A DNA stretch of 64,000 nt from Amycolatopsis sp. DSM 110486 (GTDB taxonomy: Bacteria; Actinomycetota; Actinomycetes; Mycobacteriales; Pseudonocardiaceae). The position numbers and the translations under genes were made by a program. Of the stretch, positions 17,508 through 25,410 are shown in pieces (within the stretch, counting starts at the first letter, position 1; every line of letters starts with the position of its first letter). Under the pieces are notes generated by a model, which had not been told where the DNA came from, did no database searches, and was given only the letters and a program-made list of their open reading frames with translations. The stretch lies in NCBI RefSeq assembly GCF_019468465.1, contig NZ_CP080519.1:496001-560000 (forward strand), in the 5' to 3' direction.

Positions 17508-17547
17508 CCGAAGTGGACCTGGCCCGCGTCCGCCAGGTCCACTTCGG
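17508..17547. terminator. Strong hairpin after the oxidoreductase gene
   Basis: A perfect 16-bp stem (17508-17523 with 17532-17547; arms start CCGAAGTGGACCTGGC) surrounds an 8-base loop. It lies 37 bases after the oxidoreductase stop and 48 bases before the patatin start, so it probably ends the first transcript. The core CCGAAGTGGAC recurs at 18500-18606 on the other side of the patatin gene. Confidence 0.75.
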
Positions 17548-17594
17548 CACTGTGCAAAACGAACACCGCGCACAAACGAAAGGTTCTTCCTCGA

Positions 17595-18473
17595 ATGAAC
17601 GAAAGTCGACAACCGGGTTCTTCTCCGAGGAGAGCATTGGTACTGGGTGGCGGAGGACCCGTTGGCGCATCGTGGGAGGCAGCCCTGCTTCTTGCCCTCG
17701 GCGCGGCAGGATTCTCGGCAGCCGATGCTGATGTCGTCCTGGGGACGTCGGCCGGCTCGATCGTCGGCGCTTGGCTGACGATGCGCCCGGAAGGCCTCGC
17801 CGGGCTGCCCGACCGGATGCGCGCACGAGCGGCCTGGCACGCCGACCGCGCGGCGAACGGTCGCAGCGACCGCGAGAAGCTGACGCGCCTCATGACCAAG
17901 AGGTCCGATGCCGGCGCACCTTCGATGTTGGCCATGGCCCGGGCCGCGGTCGAAGCGGAGCCGCCGCTTTCCGCCGGCGAGGCCGAAGAACTGTGGAAAT
18001 TGGGCGCGCCCGAGGGCTCGTGGCCGCGAAACCTGGTGATGGCGGCGGTGAACGTCAGCACCGGCGCGGCACACGGGTGGTCGGCCGACGACCACCTCCC
18101 GGTAGCAGTCGGCATCGCGTGCTCCACCGCGGCGCCGGGCGTCGCACCGGCCGTCGACGTGGCCGGTTCCGTCTGGGTCGACGGCGGTGTGCGCTCCGCC
18201 ACCAACGCCGACCTGATCGTCGATGCGGACGACCCGCTCCGCAGCGGGGGCAAGGTGCTGATCGTGGCGTGCAGGCCGGCGGACGACATCGCGCGCGAGA
18301 AGTCCATTCTCACCGAGCACGGCTACGACGTGCGAGTTCTCGTCTCCGATCCCTACTACCGGAAGTCCACTGATCTGCTCGACTCACTCTTCGTCGACGC
18401 AGCCACGCAGGCCGGCACACAGCAGGGGCGCGAGGCCGCCGAAGATCTCGAGAAATGGTGGAACGAAGACTAA
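17595..18473 (+). CDS. Patatin-like phospholipase
   Basis: The ATG at 17595 gives 292 residues (MNESRQPGSSPRRALVLGGG). Features of the patatin fold are complete: the glycine-rich oxyanion loop LGGGGPVGASWEAAL, nucleophile motif GTSAGS with Ser near residue 50, and the catalytic Asp in VWVDGGVRSATNADLI. The enzymes use a Ser-Asp dyad to cleave acyl groups from lipids. No signal peptide is seen, so it acts inside the cell or at the inner membrane. It is a single-gene unit bounded on both sides by inverted repeats that share the core GTCCACTTCGG. Confidence 0.9.
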   Translation: MNESRQPGSSPRRALVLGGGGPVGASWEAALLLALGAAGFSAADADVVLGTSAGSIVGAWLTMRPEGLAGLPDRMRARAAWHADRAANGRSDREKLTRLMTKRSDAGAPSMLAMARAAVEAEPPLSAGEAEELWKLGAPEGSWPRNLVMAAVNVSTGAAHGWSADDHLPVAVGIACSTAAPGVAPAVDVAGSVWVDGGVRSATNADLIVDADDPLRSGGKVLIVACRPADDIAREKSILTEHGYDVRVLVSDPYYRKSTDLLDSLFVDAATQAGTQQGREAAEDLEKWWNED

Positions 18474-18499
18474 GTCTCCTCCTCGACAAGCCGCGCGGA

Positions 18500-18606
18500 G
18501 TCCACTTCGGACACCCCCGACAAACGGCGAAATCGCGTACGTCGCAACGATCGCGGCGTCCGCGAATGCCGGGCGAGCACTCCAGCCCACGGTGTCCGAA
18601 GTGGAC
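18500..18606. repeat. Long-spaced inverted repeat downstream of the patatin gene
   Basis: Arms GTCCACTTCGGACACC (18500-18515) and its exact complement (18591-18606) are separated by 75 bases with no recognisable gene. The arm core GTCCACTTCGG also forms the arms of the hairpin at 17508-17547. The pair could act as a terminator between the converging patatin and DUF1330-type genes, or be remnants of a small repeat family. Confidence 0.7.
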
Positions 18607-18632
18607 TTCGGGGCCGATTCAGGGGGCGGGAG

Positions 18633-18980
18633 TCACGCCTGGGGCCGCAGCAGCGGGCGCAGGTCGTCCAGCCGGTCGAACAGGTGCCAGACGTAGGAGG
18701 ACGAACCGTTCTCCCGGTGCGGGTGCAGATCGGCCAGCGCCGGGTCGGCGCGGTAACTTTCGAACGCCGCGCGCGACTCCCACTCCACGACGATCATGAC
18801 CTTGCGCGGCTCGATGTCCCCGGTGACCGACTCCCGGAACTGTCCCAATGCGACAACGCGGCCGCCGTGTGCGGCGACCTCTTTCGGCGATCGCCGAGAG
18901 TAGGCCAGGTACTCCTCGCGATCGGCGATGTCGAACAGATTCAGCGCGTAGACCGGTCCTCCGTCGTGCGGCTGCGCCAT
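18633..18980 (-). CDS. DUF1330-like small protein
   Basis: The 115-residue protein (MAQPHDGGPVYALNLFDIAD) has a ferredoxin-like alpha+beta pattern: YLAYSRRSPKEVAAHGGRVVALGQF, then MIVVEWESRAAFESYRADPAL, close to DUF1330 and dimeric alpha/beta-barrel proteins. Such proteins bind small molecules or act as cofactor-free oxygenases, but this one has no assigned activity. It converges on the patatin gene and is divergent from the MFS gene at 19241. Confidence 0.65.
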   Translation of the reverse strand: MAQPHDGGPVYALNLFDIADREEYLAYSRRSPKEVAAHGGRVVALGQFRESVTGDIEPRKVMIVVEWESRAAFESYRADPALADLHPHRENGSSSYVWHLFDRLDDLRPLLRPQA

Positions 18981-19240
18981 GTGTGCTCCTCGGGTCGAGT
19001 CGGTGGTGTCCGGATGGGGAAGCCGGCGGCTGTCGTGGTGTCTTTCTACCCGGCCTGGCTTTCGCCGCCACCGTAAGCCTGTGCGCGCTCGGGTTCACGG
19101 GCGCTTGTGCGCCGGATCACGGAGCGAGCCGCACTTCCCGAGTGACGAACCGGCTCTCGGCGACGTCAGTCTCCCCCACTTGACCAGGGCAGACGCCGAG
19201 TTGACTTGCGTAGAGAAAGCCAGCACTCTACGGTGCCCCC

Positions 19241-20458
19241 ATGTCGGAGACTCGATTGAACGCGGCCCCCGTGTCCGCCGGGCACAGGGCGTTCGCGGCC
19301 GGGGCGGCGACGCTCGCCGCGTTGTACGTCGGGAACAACTTGCCGAGCGCGTTGTATGCGTTGCTGCGGACGACGTTCGGTTTCTCGGCGTTGGTGCAGA
19401 CGTTGCTGTACGCCGTGGCCGTGGCGGTGATCGTGCCGGGCCTGCTGGTGGCTGGGCCGCTGTCGGACGCGGTGGGGCGGCGGCCGTTGATGCTGGTGGC
19501 GCTGACGGCGTTCTTCGCGGGCGACGTAGCGTTCACCTTCGCGACCGGGACGGGTTGGCTGTTCGTCGCGCGGATCCTGCAGGGGCTCGGCATGGGCGCG
19601 GGCGCCGCGGCGGCCCAGGCGATGCTGAGTGACAGCGCGGGGCAGGATGCCGGTGGCCAGCGGCGCGCGGCGATGACCGCCACGGCGTGCGTCACGTTCG
19701 GGCTGGCGCTCGGCCCGGTGGTCGGTGGCCTGCTCGCTCAGTACGGCCCGCTGCCGCGGCACTTGTCGTTCGTGGTTCACGCGGCGGCCGTGGCGGCGGT
19801 GGCGCTGCTGGTGCTGAGGACGCCCCAGCCGGTCCGCGCCGAGGGCGTGCGCTGGCGCCGGCCGAGGCTCGGGGTGCCGGCGGAGATCCGGCGGACGTTC
19901 GTGGTGGCCGGGGCGTCGTCGTTCCTGGCGTGGGCGGTGCTGGGCGTGTTCTCCGCGGTGGTGCCCTCGCTCGTGCAGAGCATGCTGGGCTCGACGAACC
20001 TCGCGATCGCCGCGGCGGCACTCGCGCTGATGATCGCCACGTCGGGGTTCGTCCAGTTCGGAGCCCGCAAGCTGCCGCCGATCGCGGCGCAGGCGAGCGG
20101 GCTCGTGGTACTCGCCGCCGGCCTGGCGTTGCTGGTGCTCGCGAACGGGACCGGCGCCACGTGGCTGGTGGTGCCGGCGATGCTCGGCACGGGAACCGGG
20201 CACGGGCTCGTGTTCACGGGCGCGCTGGCAGAGCTCACCGTCGTCACGCCGCCGGCCGAGCGCGGCGCCGTGATCGGGACGTACTACGTGGTCAGCTACG
20301 TCGGCCTCGGCGGACCGGTGGTCGTGGTCGGGCTGCTGTCGCTCGCGCAGGGCCTGCCCGCCGCGACCGTGCTCGTCGCGGCGGTCATCGGCGTGTTGTG
20401 CCTGGTGCTGGCGCCGCTGGTGTTCCTGGAGACCCGCCGCCGGGCGGGTGTCCGGTGA
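19241..20458 (+). CDS. MFS transporter (12-TM)
   Basis: The 405-residue protein has about 12 hydrophobic helices. Motif A is seen as VAGPLSDAVGRRPLM and again in degenerate form in the second half; LFVARILQGLGMGAGAAAAQAM and TFGLALGPVVGGLLAQYGP resemble motifs B and C of drug:proton antiporters. It is probably an exporter of the DHA1 type. Its stop overlaps the GTG start of an HxlR-type regulator by four bases (GTGA), so transporter and regulator are made together. A TTGACT element lies at 19201-19206 and may be the -35 region. Confidence 0.85.
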   Translation: MSETRLNAAPVSAGHRAFAAGAATLAALYVGNNLPSALYALLRTTFGFSALVQTLLYAVAVAVIVPGLLVAGPLSDAVGRRPLMLVALTAFFAGDVAFTFATGTGWLFVARILQGLGMGAGAAAAQAMLSDSAGQDAGGQRRAAMTATACVTFGLALGPVVGGLLAQYGPLPRHLSFVVHAAAVAAVALLVLRTPQPVRAEGVRWRRPRLGVPAEIRRTFVVAGASSFLAWAVLGVFSAVVPSLVQSMLGSTNLAIAAAALALMIATSGFVQFGARKLPPIAAQASGLVVLAAGLALLVLANGTGATWLVVPAMLGTGTGHGLVFTGALAELTVVTPPAERGAVIGTYYVVSYVGLGGPVVVVGLLSLAQGLPAATVLVAAVIGVLCLVLAPLVFLETRRRAGVR

Positions 20459-20955
20459 CCCGTCCGGCAAGGATCGTCGTGGCCGGCCAGCCGTGCCCGA
20501 TCGGCCGCGCGGCCGATGTCCTCGGTGACCGGTGGACCCTCCTGATCCTGCGCTCCATCACCGCCGGCGCCACGCGGTTCGATCAGCTCCACAACGATCT
20601 GGGCGCCTCGACCAACGTGCTCTCGAGCCGGCTGGCGGGCCTCGTCGGCGCGGGGGTGCTGACCAAGGTGCCCTACCGCGACGACCACCGCACCCGCCAC
20701 GAGTACCGCCTCACCGACGCGGGCGCCGACCTGCTGCCGGTGCTGCACGCGCTCGCCCGGTGGGGCGAGGACCACACCCGCTCCGACCGGCACACCCGGC
20801 CGATGAAGGCCGTCCACGCCGTCTGCGGCGCGGAAATGCCGTTCGGCGACCACTGCCCGCACTGCGATCGGACAGTGGCGCGGACCGAGCTCTCCTGGCT
20901 GCGGCCCTGGCGCTCGGCCGCCCCGGTGCCGCTTGCCGAACCCGTTCACGATTGA
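20455..20955 (+). CDS. HxlR family winged helix-turn-helix regulator
   Basis: The GTG at 20455 overlaps the MFS stop. The 166-residue protein starts VTRPARIVVAGQPCPIGRAA and shows the HxlR signature: CPIGRAADVLGDRWTLLILRSI, FDQLHNDLGASTNVLSSRLAGLVGAGVL, and wing KVPYRDDHRTRHEYRLTDAG. HxlR proteins are dimeric DNA-binding regulators that often control adjacent transporters and redox enzymes. The C-terminal tail has a CxxC-like pair (FGDHCPHCDRT) that could bind a metal or sense redox state, which is not universal in the family. It probably controls the MFS gene and the next gene, 13 bases downstream. Confidence 0.88.
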   Translation: MTRPARIVVAGQPCPIGRAADVLGDRWTLLILRSITAGATRFDQLHNDLGASTNVLSSRLAGLVGAGVLTKVPYRDDHRTRHEYRLTDAGADLLPVLHALARWGEDHTRSDRHTRPMKAVHAVCGAEMPFGDHCPHCDRTVARTELSWLRPWRSAAPVPLAEPVHD

Positions 20956-20968
20956 GGAGAGCACACCG

Positions 20969-21487
20969 ATGGCCACTGGACTTCCGGTCACCACGACCAC
21001 CCACGAGGTGCGCCGGCTCGCCGTGCCGCTCGGGCGGCCTTACGCCGAAGCGATCCGCCTGTTCGAGGAAACCGTGCCGGTGCTGGACCGCACCCGCTTC
21101 GACGGCTTGCCGGACTGGGCCGCGGTCGTCGCCAAGGCCGACGAGGTCGCGCCACTCGGCTTCCTGCGGTTCGCGAGCATCGAGGTGCCGCCGTTCATGG
21201 CCGGTTCCGGATTTTCCTGGGACTGCACGGAATACCTGATGGGCAACCACGTGATCGCCGAGCAGATGTACCGCCACAACCCGACAGTGATGCTGCACGC
21301 GCCCCTGCGGCTGCTGATCCAGGCCGACGAGCACGGCGACGGCGTGTTCGTGACCGACCAGCCCGGTACGCTGTTCGCGAGCTTCGGAGATCCGCGGGTG
21401 ACTGCGGTCGGCCACCTGCTCGACACGAAGCTGGCCGGGCTGTTCACCGCGCTCGGGGCCGAACCGCCGGCGGAGCTGACGCACTGA
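20969..21487 (+). CDS. DUF302-like protein
   Basis: From the ATG at 20969 (GAGGAGA ribosome site 11 bases before) the 172-residue protein starts MATGLPVTTTTHEVRRLAVP. The central part (SGFSWDCTEYLMGNHVIAEQMYRHNPTVMLHAPLRLLI, then LFASFGDPRVTAVG) resembles DUF302-type proteins; I am not certain of the family. No signal peptide or membrane helix. It follows the HxlR regulator gene by 13 bases and is likely the third gene of that operon. Confidence 0.6.
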   Translation: MATGLPVTTTTHEVRRLAVPLGRPYAEAIRLFEETVPVLDRTRFDGLPDWAAVVAKADEVAPLGFLRFASIEVPPFMAGSGFSWDCTEYLMGNHVIAEQMYRHNPTVMLHAPLRLLIQADEHGDGVFVTDQPGTLFASFGDPRVTAVGHLLDTKLAGLFTALGAEPPAELTH

Positions 21488-21524
21488 GGGTGATCTTCAA
21501 AGGAAACTCGCACGCCAGAGGCTA

Positions 21525-21539
21525 TAGACGACTGGTCTA
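21525..21539. promoter_or_regulatory. TAGAC-n5-GTCTA site before the TetR gene
   Basis: The sequence tagacgactggtcta is an inverted repeat (TAGAC/GTCTA) 21 bases upstream of the TetR ATG. The GACyGGTCTAA part matches the site at 22202-22213 before the amidase gene. Confidence 0.6.
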
Positions 21540-21560
21540 ATCGGCTGCTACGGTGGTGCC

Positions 21561-22145
21561 ATGCCAGCCAAGGTGGACACACGCAAAAGCCTTCTGGACA
21601 CCGCTCGGCGGATCGTCCTGGCCAAGGGTTACGCCGCGGTCGGCATCAACGAGGTGCTCGCCGACGCCGGCGTTCCGAAGGGGTCGTTCTACCACTGGTT
21701 CGATTCCAAGGACGCCTTCGGCGAAGCGATGATGAAGAGCTACTTCGACGATTACTTCGCCACCATGGACCGCATCGTCGCCGACAAGGCGAAGAACTCG
21801 GGCGAGCACCTCATGCAGTACTGGCAGTACTTCCACGACACGCAAGCCGCGGACGACTGCCAGGGCGGCTGCCTGGTCGTCAAACTGGGCGCCGAGATCG
21901 CCGACCTGTCGGAGGCGATGCGCGTCACGACGAAGACCGGGACCGCGGCGATCGTCGACCGGATCGAGCAGATGATCACCGACGGTGTGGCGGACGGGTC
22001 CGTGTCCATTCAGGACACCCCGCGCGCGACGGCCGAGACCCTGTACGACCTGTGGCTCGGGGCCAGCATGATCGCGAAGATCCACGGCAACCCCGGCCAG
22101 CTCGACCGCGCCATGGCGGTCACGCGCCAGGTCCTTCACGTCTGA
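21561..22145 (+). CDS. TetR/AcrR family regulator (NemR/AcuR-like)
   Basis: The 194-residue protein starts MPAKVDTRKSLLDTARRIVL with helix-turn-helix YAAVGINEVLADAGVPKGSFYHWFDSKDAFGEA. The KGSFYHWF pattern and the DCQGGCLVVKLGAEIADLSEAMR segment are typical of the NemR/AcuR branch, in which a conserved cysteine (here in DDCQGGC) can sense electrophiles. The amidase gene follows 81 bases later, and both genes have a GAC-y-GGTCTA palindrome just upstream. It therefore probably represses itself and the amidase. Confidence 0.88.
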   Translation: MPAKVDTRKSLLDTARRIVLAKGYAAVGINEVLADAGVPKGSFYHWFDSKDAFGEAMMKSYFDDYFATMDRIVADKAKNSGEHLMQYWQYFHDTQAADDCQGGCLVVKLGAEIADLSEAMRVTTKTGTAAIVDRIEQMITDGVADGSVSIQDTPRATAETLYDLWLGASMIAKIHGNPGQLDRAMAVTRQVLHV

Positions 22146-22201
22146 CGAACCACCACTGACCGCGGGTGTACCGGGCCCGAGTCAGTGCTGACCACTACTA
22201 G

Positions 22202-22213
22202 TAGACCGGTCTA
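22202..22213. promoter_or_regulatory. TAGACCGGTCTA operator before the amidase gene
   Basis: A perfect 12-bp palindrome, TAGACCGGTCTA, lies 13 bases before the amidase ATG and next to its ribosome site (GAGAGGA). It is closely related to the site at 21525-21539 before the TetR gene and is the likely binding site of that TetR protein. Confidence 0.75.
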
Positions 22214-22226
22214 AGAGAGGAATCCG

Positions 22227-23636
22227 ATGTCCACCGAGCTCACCCGGTCCGACGCGACCGAACTCGCGGAGCTGATCCGCACCAAGAAGGTGTCCTCCGT
22301 CGAGGTGGTGCAGGCGCACCTCGACCGCATCGAGGCCACCAACCCGAAGGTCAACGCCATCGTCACGGTCGCCGAAGGTGCACTGGAAGCCGCGAAAGCA
22401 GCGGACGAGGAGCTCGCCTCGGGTGTCGAGGTGGGACCGCTGCACGGCGTGCCCTTCACCGTCAAGGACTCGTTCGACACCGCCGGAGTGCTGACCCAGC
22501 GCGGTTCGCCGATCTTCGCGGGCCGCGTCCCGGACACGGACGCCACCGCGGTGGCGCGGTTGAAGAACACCGGCGGGATCCTCCTGGCGAAGACCAACCT
22601 TCCGGAGTTCTCCTACGCCGTCGATTCCGACAACCTGCTGACGGGCGACACGAACAACCCCTGGGACCTCGGCCGTACCGCCGGCGGTTCGAGCGGCGGC
22701 GAGTCCGGGGCGATCGCCGCCGGCATGTCGCCGCTCGGTCTCGGCAGCGACCTGGCCATCTCGGTGCGCGGGCCGGCCGCCCTCACCGGCATCGCGGCCC
22801 TCAAGCCGACGCACGGGCGCATTCCGATGACGGGGGCCTGGCCGCGCGAGCCGCGCCGCGACTGGCACGCCGGTCCCATGGCCCGCACCATCCGCGACCT
22901 CGCGCTGGCGTACTCGTTCCTGGCCGGCCCCGACGGCGCCGACGGCTTCTCCTCCACCGTCCCCGCCGGCCTCGACGCTGGCCTGGGCAGCTCGCCGCAG
23001 CGGACCGTCCGCGTCGGCTGGCTGGTCGACTCCGGGCTCGGCCCCGTCCACCCCGAGGTCGCGGCGACGGTGCAGGCGGCCGCGGAAGCCTTGCGGGGCG
23101 CGGGAGTTCACGTCGACGCCGTGAGTATCCCCGCTCTCGAGCGGGACACCCCGCTCGAACTGTTCAACCTTCAGCACGTGATGGAGGTGAAGCCCGCCTA
23201 CGCCGAGGCCACCGCGGGCCACGCGGACCAGATGTACACGGCCACCAAGTTCATGCGCGACGCCCCCGAAACGTCCATTCAGGACTACGTGCACGCCGAA
23301 CAGGGCGTCGAGCGGCTCCGCGACGGTTTCGCGGCGTACTTCCAGCAGTACGACGCGCTGCTGCTCCCGGTGACGACCGTTCCCGCGCACAAGCACGGGA
23401 CCACGGAACTCACCCTGGACGGGAAGACGCTCAGCATCTTCCACGTGATGTCCACGACCGCCCCGTTCAACCTGACCGGGCTCCCCGCCCTGTCCATGCG
23501 CTTCGGGACGACCACCGAGGGCCTGCCGATCGGTGTGCAGCTGGCGGCCTCCTGGCACGCGGAGTCGACGATCCTGCACATCGCCTCGCTGCTGGAGACG
23601 CTGAGCCCGGTCCGAGGACTGCACCCCGTCCTCTGA
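22227..23636 (+). CDS. Amidase-signature family amidase
   Basis: The 469-residue protein carries the amidase signature: catalytic lysine in PFTVKDSFDTAG (near 83), the cis-serine in GGSSGGESGAIAAG (near 155), and the nucleophile serine in GLGSDLAISVRGPAALTG (near 178). In most members the residues before the nucleophile are GG (oxyanion loop); here they read AI, which is unusual and may alter specificity. The C-terminal part (HVMSTTAPFNLTGLPALSMR) fits the family. Hydrolysis of a carboxamide is expected. The gene is under the TAGACCGGTCTA operator and probably responds with the upstream TetR. Confidence 0.88.
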   Translation: MSTELTRSDATELAELIRTKKVSSVEVVQAHLDRIEATNPKVNAIVTVAEGALEAAKAADEELASGVEVGPLHGVPFTVKDSFDTAGVLTQRGSPIFAGRVPDTDATAVARLKNTGGILLAKTNLPEFSYAVDSDNLLTGDTNNPWDLGRTAGGSSGGESGAIAAGMSPLGLGSDLAISVRGPAALTGIAALKPTHGRIPMTGAWPREPRRDWHAGPMARTIRDLALAYSFLAGPDGADGFSSTVPAGLDAGLGSSPQRTVRVGWLVDSGLGPVHPEVAATVQAAAEALRGAGVHVDAVSIPALERDTPLELFNLQHVMEVKPAYAEATAGHADQMYTATKFMRDAPETSIQDYVHAEQGVERLRDGFAAYFQQYDALLLPVTTVPAHKHGTTELTLDGKTLSIFHVMSTTAPFNLTGLPALSMRFGTTTEGLPIGVQLAASWHAESTILHIASLLETLSPVRGLHPVL

Positions 23637-23648
23637 CGCCCCACACAC

Positions 23649-23696
23649 GCCGGGCGCTTCGAGGGAGCGGACTACCGACCCCTCGAGGCGCCCGGC
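23649..23696. terminator. Bidirectional terminator between amidase and ketopantoate-reductase-like genes
   Basis: GCCGGGCGC (23649-23657) pairs with GCGCCCGGC (23688-23696), and the stem continues inwards through TTCGAGGG/CCCTCGA with a small mismatch. It lies 13 bases after the amidase stop and between two converging genes. Confidence 0.75.
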
Positions 23697-23749
23697 CACG
23701 TCTCAGCTCCAGTCTTCGATGTGGTTCGTTCGATGCGCTGTTGTGCCGA

Positions 23750-24676
23750 TCAGGCGGCTGAGACGCGATTCTGGTGCACCCGCAGGTTGATGGTCGCGAG
23801 CTTCAGCAAGGGGGTGTCAACCCCAAGCTTCTCGCCGCGCAGCACGAGGTCGGCGAAAACGTGTTCAACCTCGGTGGGCAGGCCGCGGGAGAGATCCCGG
23901 TAGAAGGAGGGCGCGAAGGCCGAGTCAGGCGCCGTGAGCAGCTCCCTGGTGGTCGCGAACTCCCGGCCGGTCATCGGATGGCCGGCCGCGGCGGACACGG
24001 CCGCCGCTTCGGACAGGACCGCCGTCGCGAAGTCCGCACCACCGGGAACGGCGGCGATTTCGCCGATGTTGCCGTGCATCAGAGTGGTCACCGCACCGGC
24101 CGAGGCGATGAAGACCCATTTGTGCCACATCTCCGTGACGATCCGGCCGGATGTCGCGAAAGGGAAGCCGGCGGAGCCGAAGTCGTCCGCGAGCGCGGCC
24201 AGCCGCGGCGTCTGCTCGCCGGTTTGCTCACCGATGACCATGTCCGCGAGCGCTGCCAGCTGGCGGATGTCGCCGTTCTCGTCGACGAAGGTGACGACCT
24301 TGACCACCCCGCCCAGCACCGAACCGGTTCCGAACCGGTCGTTGAGGACATCGAGGTGGGACATGCCATTCAGGAAGGGGATGATCCCCACTCCCGGTCC
24401 TACTGCCGGTGCGAAATCCTCGATCGCAGCCGGTAGCGCGTCGGCCTTGACCGACAGCAAGATCGCGTCGTACGCCTCGGAGAGCTCCCCCGCGACAAGC
24501 AGCTCGGGGTGCAGCACCTCCGTGCCCTCCGCGCTCACGATGCGCAGGCCGCGCTCACGCAGCACCTCACGACGCCGGGGCCGAACCAGGAAAGCCACCT
24601 CGTTGCCCGCCTGCAAGAGCCGCGCACCAAAGAAGGCGCCCGTTGCTCCTGCGCCGACAACCAATACTCGAGCCAT
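23750..24676 (-). CDS. Ketopantoate reductase family protein (2-dehydropantoate 2-reductase-like)
   Basis: The 308-residue protein begins MARVLVVGAGATGAFFGARLL, the GxGxxG Rossmann start of the PanE/ApbA family, with VRPRRREVLRERG after strand 2. KADALPAAIEDFAP holds the family lysine, and IIPFLNGMSHLDVL and the C-terminal helical domain (MWHKWVFIASAGAVTTLMHGNIGEI, then PSFYRDLSRGLPTEVEHVFADLV) agree with PanE proteins. The reaction in pantothenate synthesis is NADPH reduction of ketopantoate. Since no other pan genes are near, a related keto-acid substrate is equally possible. Confidence 0.85.
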   Translation of the reverse strand: MARVLVVGAGATGAFFGARLLQAGNEVAFLVRPRRREVLRERGLRIVSAEGTEVLHPELLVAGELSEAYDAILLSVKADALPAAIEDFAPAVGPGVGIIPFLNGMSHLDVLNDRFGTGSVLGGVVKVVTFVDENGDIRQLAALADMVIGEQTGEQTPRLAALADDFGSAGFPFATSGRIVTEMWHKWVFIASAGAVTTLMHGNIGEIAAVPGGADFATAVLSEAAAVSAAAGHPMTGREFATTRELLTAPDSAFAPSFYRDLSRGLPTEVEHVFADLVLRGEKLGVDTPLLKLATINLRVHQNRVSAA

Positions 24677-24784
24677 GCCGAAACCTCCGAGAAGTCAACG
24701 CGCGGCATCACAGCGCAGCACCGCGGCAGCGTAACACTGCTGGCTTTCAATAAACAAGCCAGAAGTCGCCAGCGCGATCGCTGG

Positions 24785-25307
24785 TCAGAGGTGCGCTTCG
24801 CGGGCCCAGACGTCCAGTGCGCGTCCGTCTCCCCGCACGTCCAGCCCTGTGGCCTTGCGACGGTTCCAGAGCAGCAGAAGCAGCTCCCCCGACTGGGCGG
24901 TCACCTCTGTGTCCACTGTGGCAGGTCCGCGGCCGAACTCCGGCGCGTGTCGACGCCGTCCGCTCGGCCGGCGCGGTCCTGAGGGCCTCGAGCACGTCGT
25001 GGTGAGCCGCGCTCAGCGCCTTCCCGGGGTCGGCGAGAGGATCGGATTCCGGCTCCGGCAGGGCGGGTGGCCTGTTTCGCGCACCCCGGACGATCAGCTC
25101 GACCCAGCGGTACACGCTCGTGGTGTGCGTGACGAGGTCGTCGCGTGTCCAATCAGGACAGCACGGGATGCGGTCGCCGGCGTCGGCCCGGTGGGCCGCG
25201 GCCACCAAGACTGGACCCCGTTGTGCCAGAACGTCGAGGTAGTACCCGACGTTCGACTGCGGACGATGGACGGCAGTCCGGGCACCAGGACTGGGCTGAA
25301 GAGGCAT
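24785..25307 (-). pseudogene. Decayed maleylpyruvate-isomerase-like (MDMPI/DinB) gene
   Basis: The N-terminal half reads NVGYYLDVLAQRGPVLVAAA, then CCPDWTRDDLVTHTTSVYRW, matching the metal-binding N-domain of mycothiol-dependent maleylpyruvate isomerase-type proteins. After about residue 110 the frame turns into nonsense. The C-terminal end of such a protein reappears in another frame, PATVDTEVTAQSGELLLLLW and GLDVRGDGRALDVWAREAHL, ending at 24785. Only about 60 bases separate the two parts, so roughly 80-100 codons including the second half of the N-domain are missing and the frame is shifted. This is a genuine deletion, not a simple base error. Confidence 0.75.
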
Positions 25308-25342
25308 CGATGTGCCCCGATTTCCGCCTGAGGCTTCCTATG

Positions 25343-25358
25343 TATGTCAACCGACATA
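25343..25358. promoter_or_regulatory. Perfect TetR-type operator TATGTCAACCGACATA
   Basis: TATGTC and GACATA form perfect 6-bp arms around AACC. The right arm overlaps a possible -10 (TAGTAT, 25357-25362). It is the best of six copies of this motif, the others lying near 8.3, 9.0, 15.6, 16.3 and 16.34 kb. It is 52 bases upstream of the secreted hydrolase start. Confidence 0.75.
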
Positions 25359-25410
25359 GTATCGGAGGCGTGATTCGGCGACTTCGCCCGAACCTCCTGA
25401 GGAGCAAGAG

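Noticed and set aside
19201..19229. Promoter of the MFS/HxlR operon
   Set aside because: TTGACT is a fair -35, but no convincing -10 lies at the right distance, so it was not listed as a separate feature.
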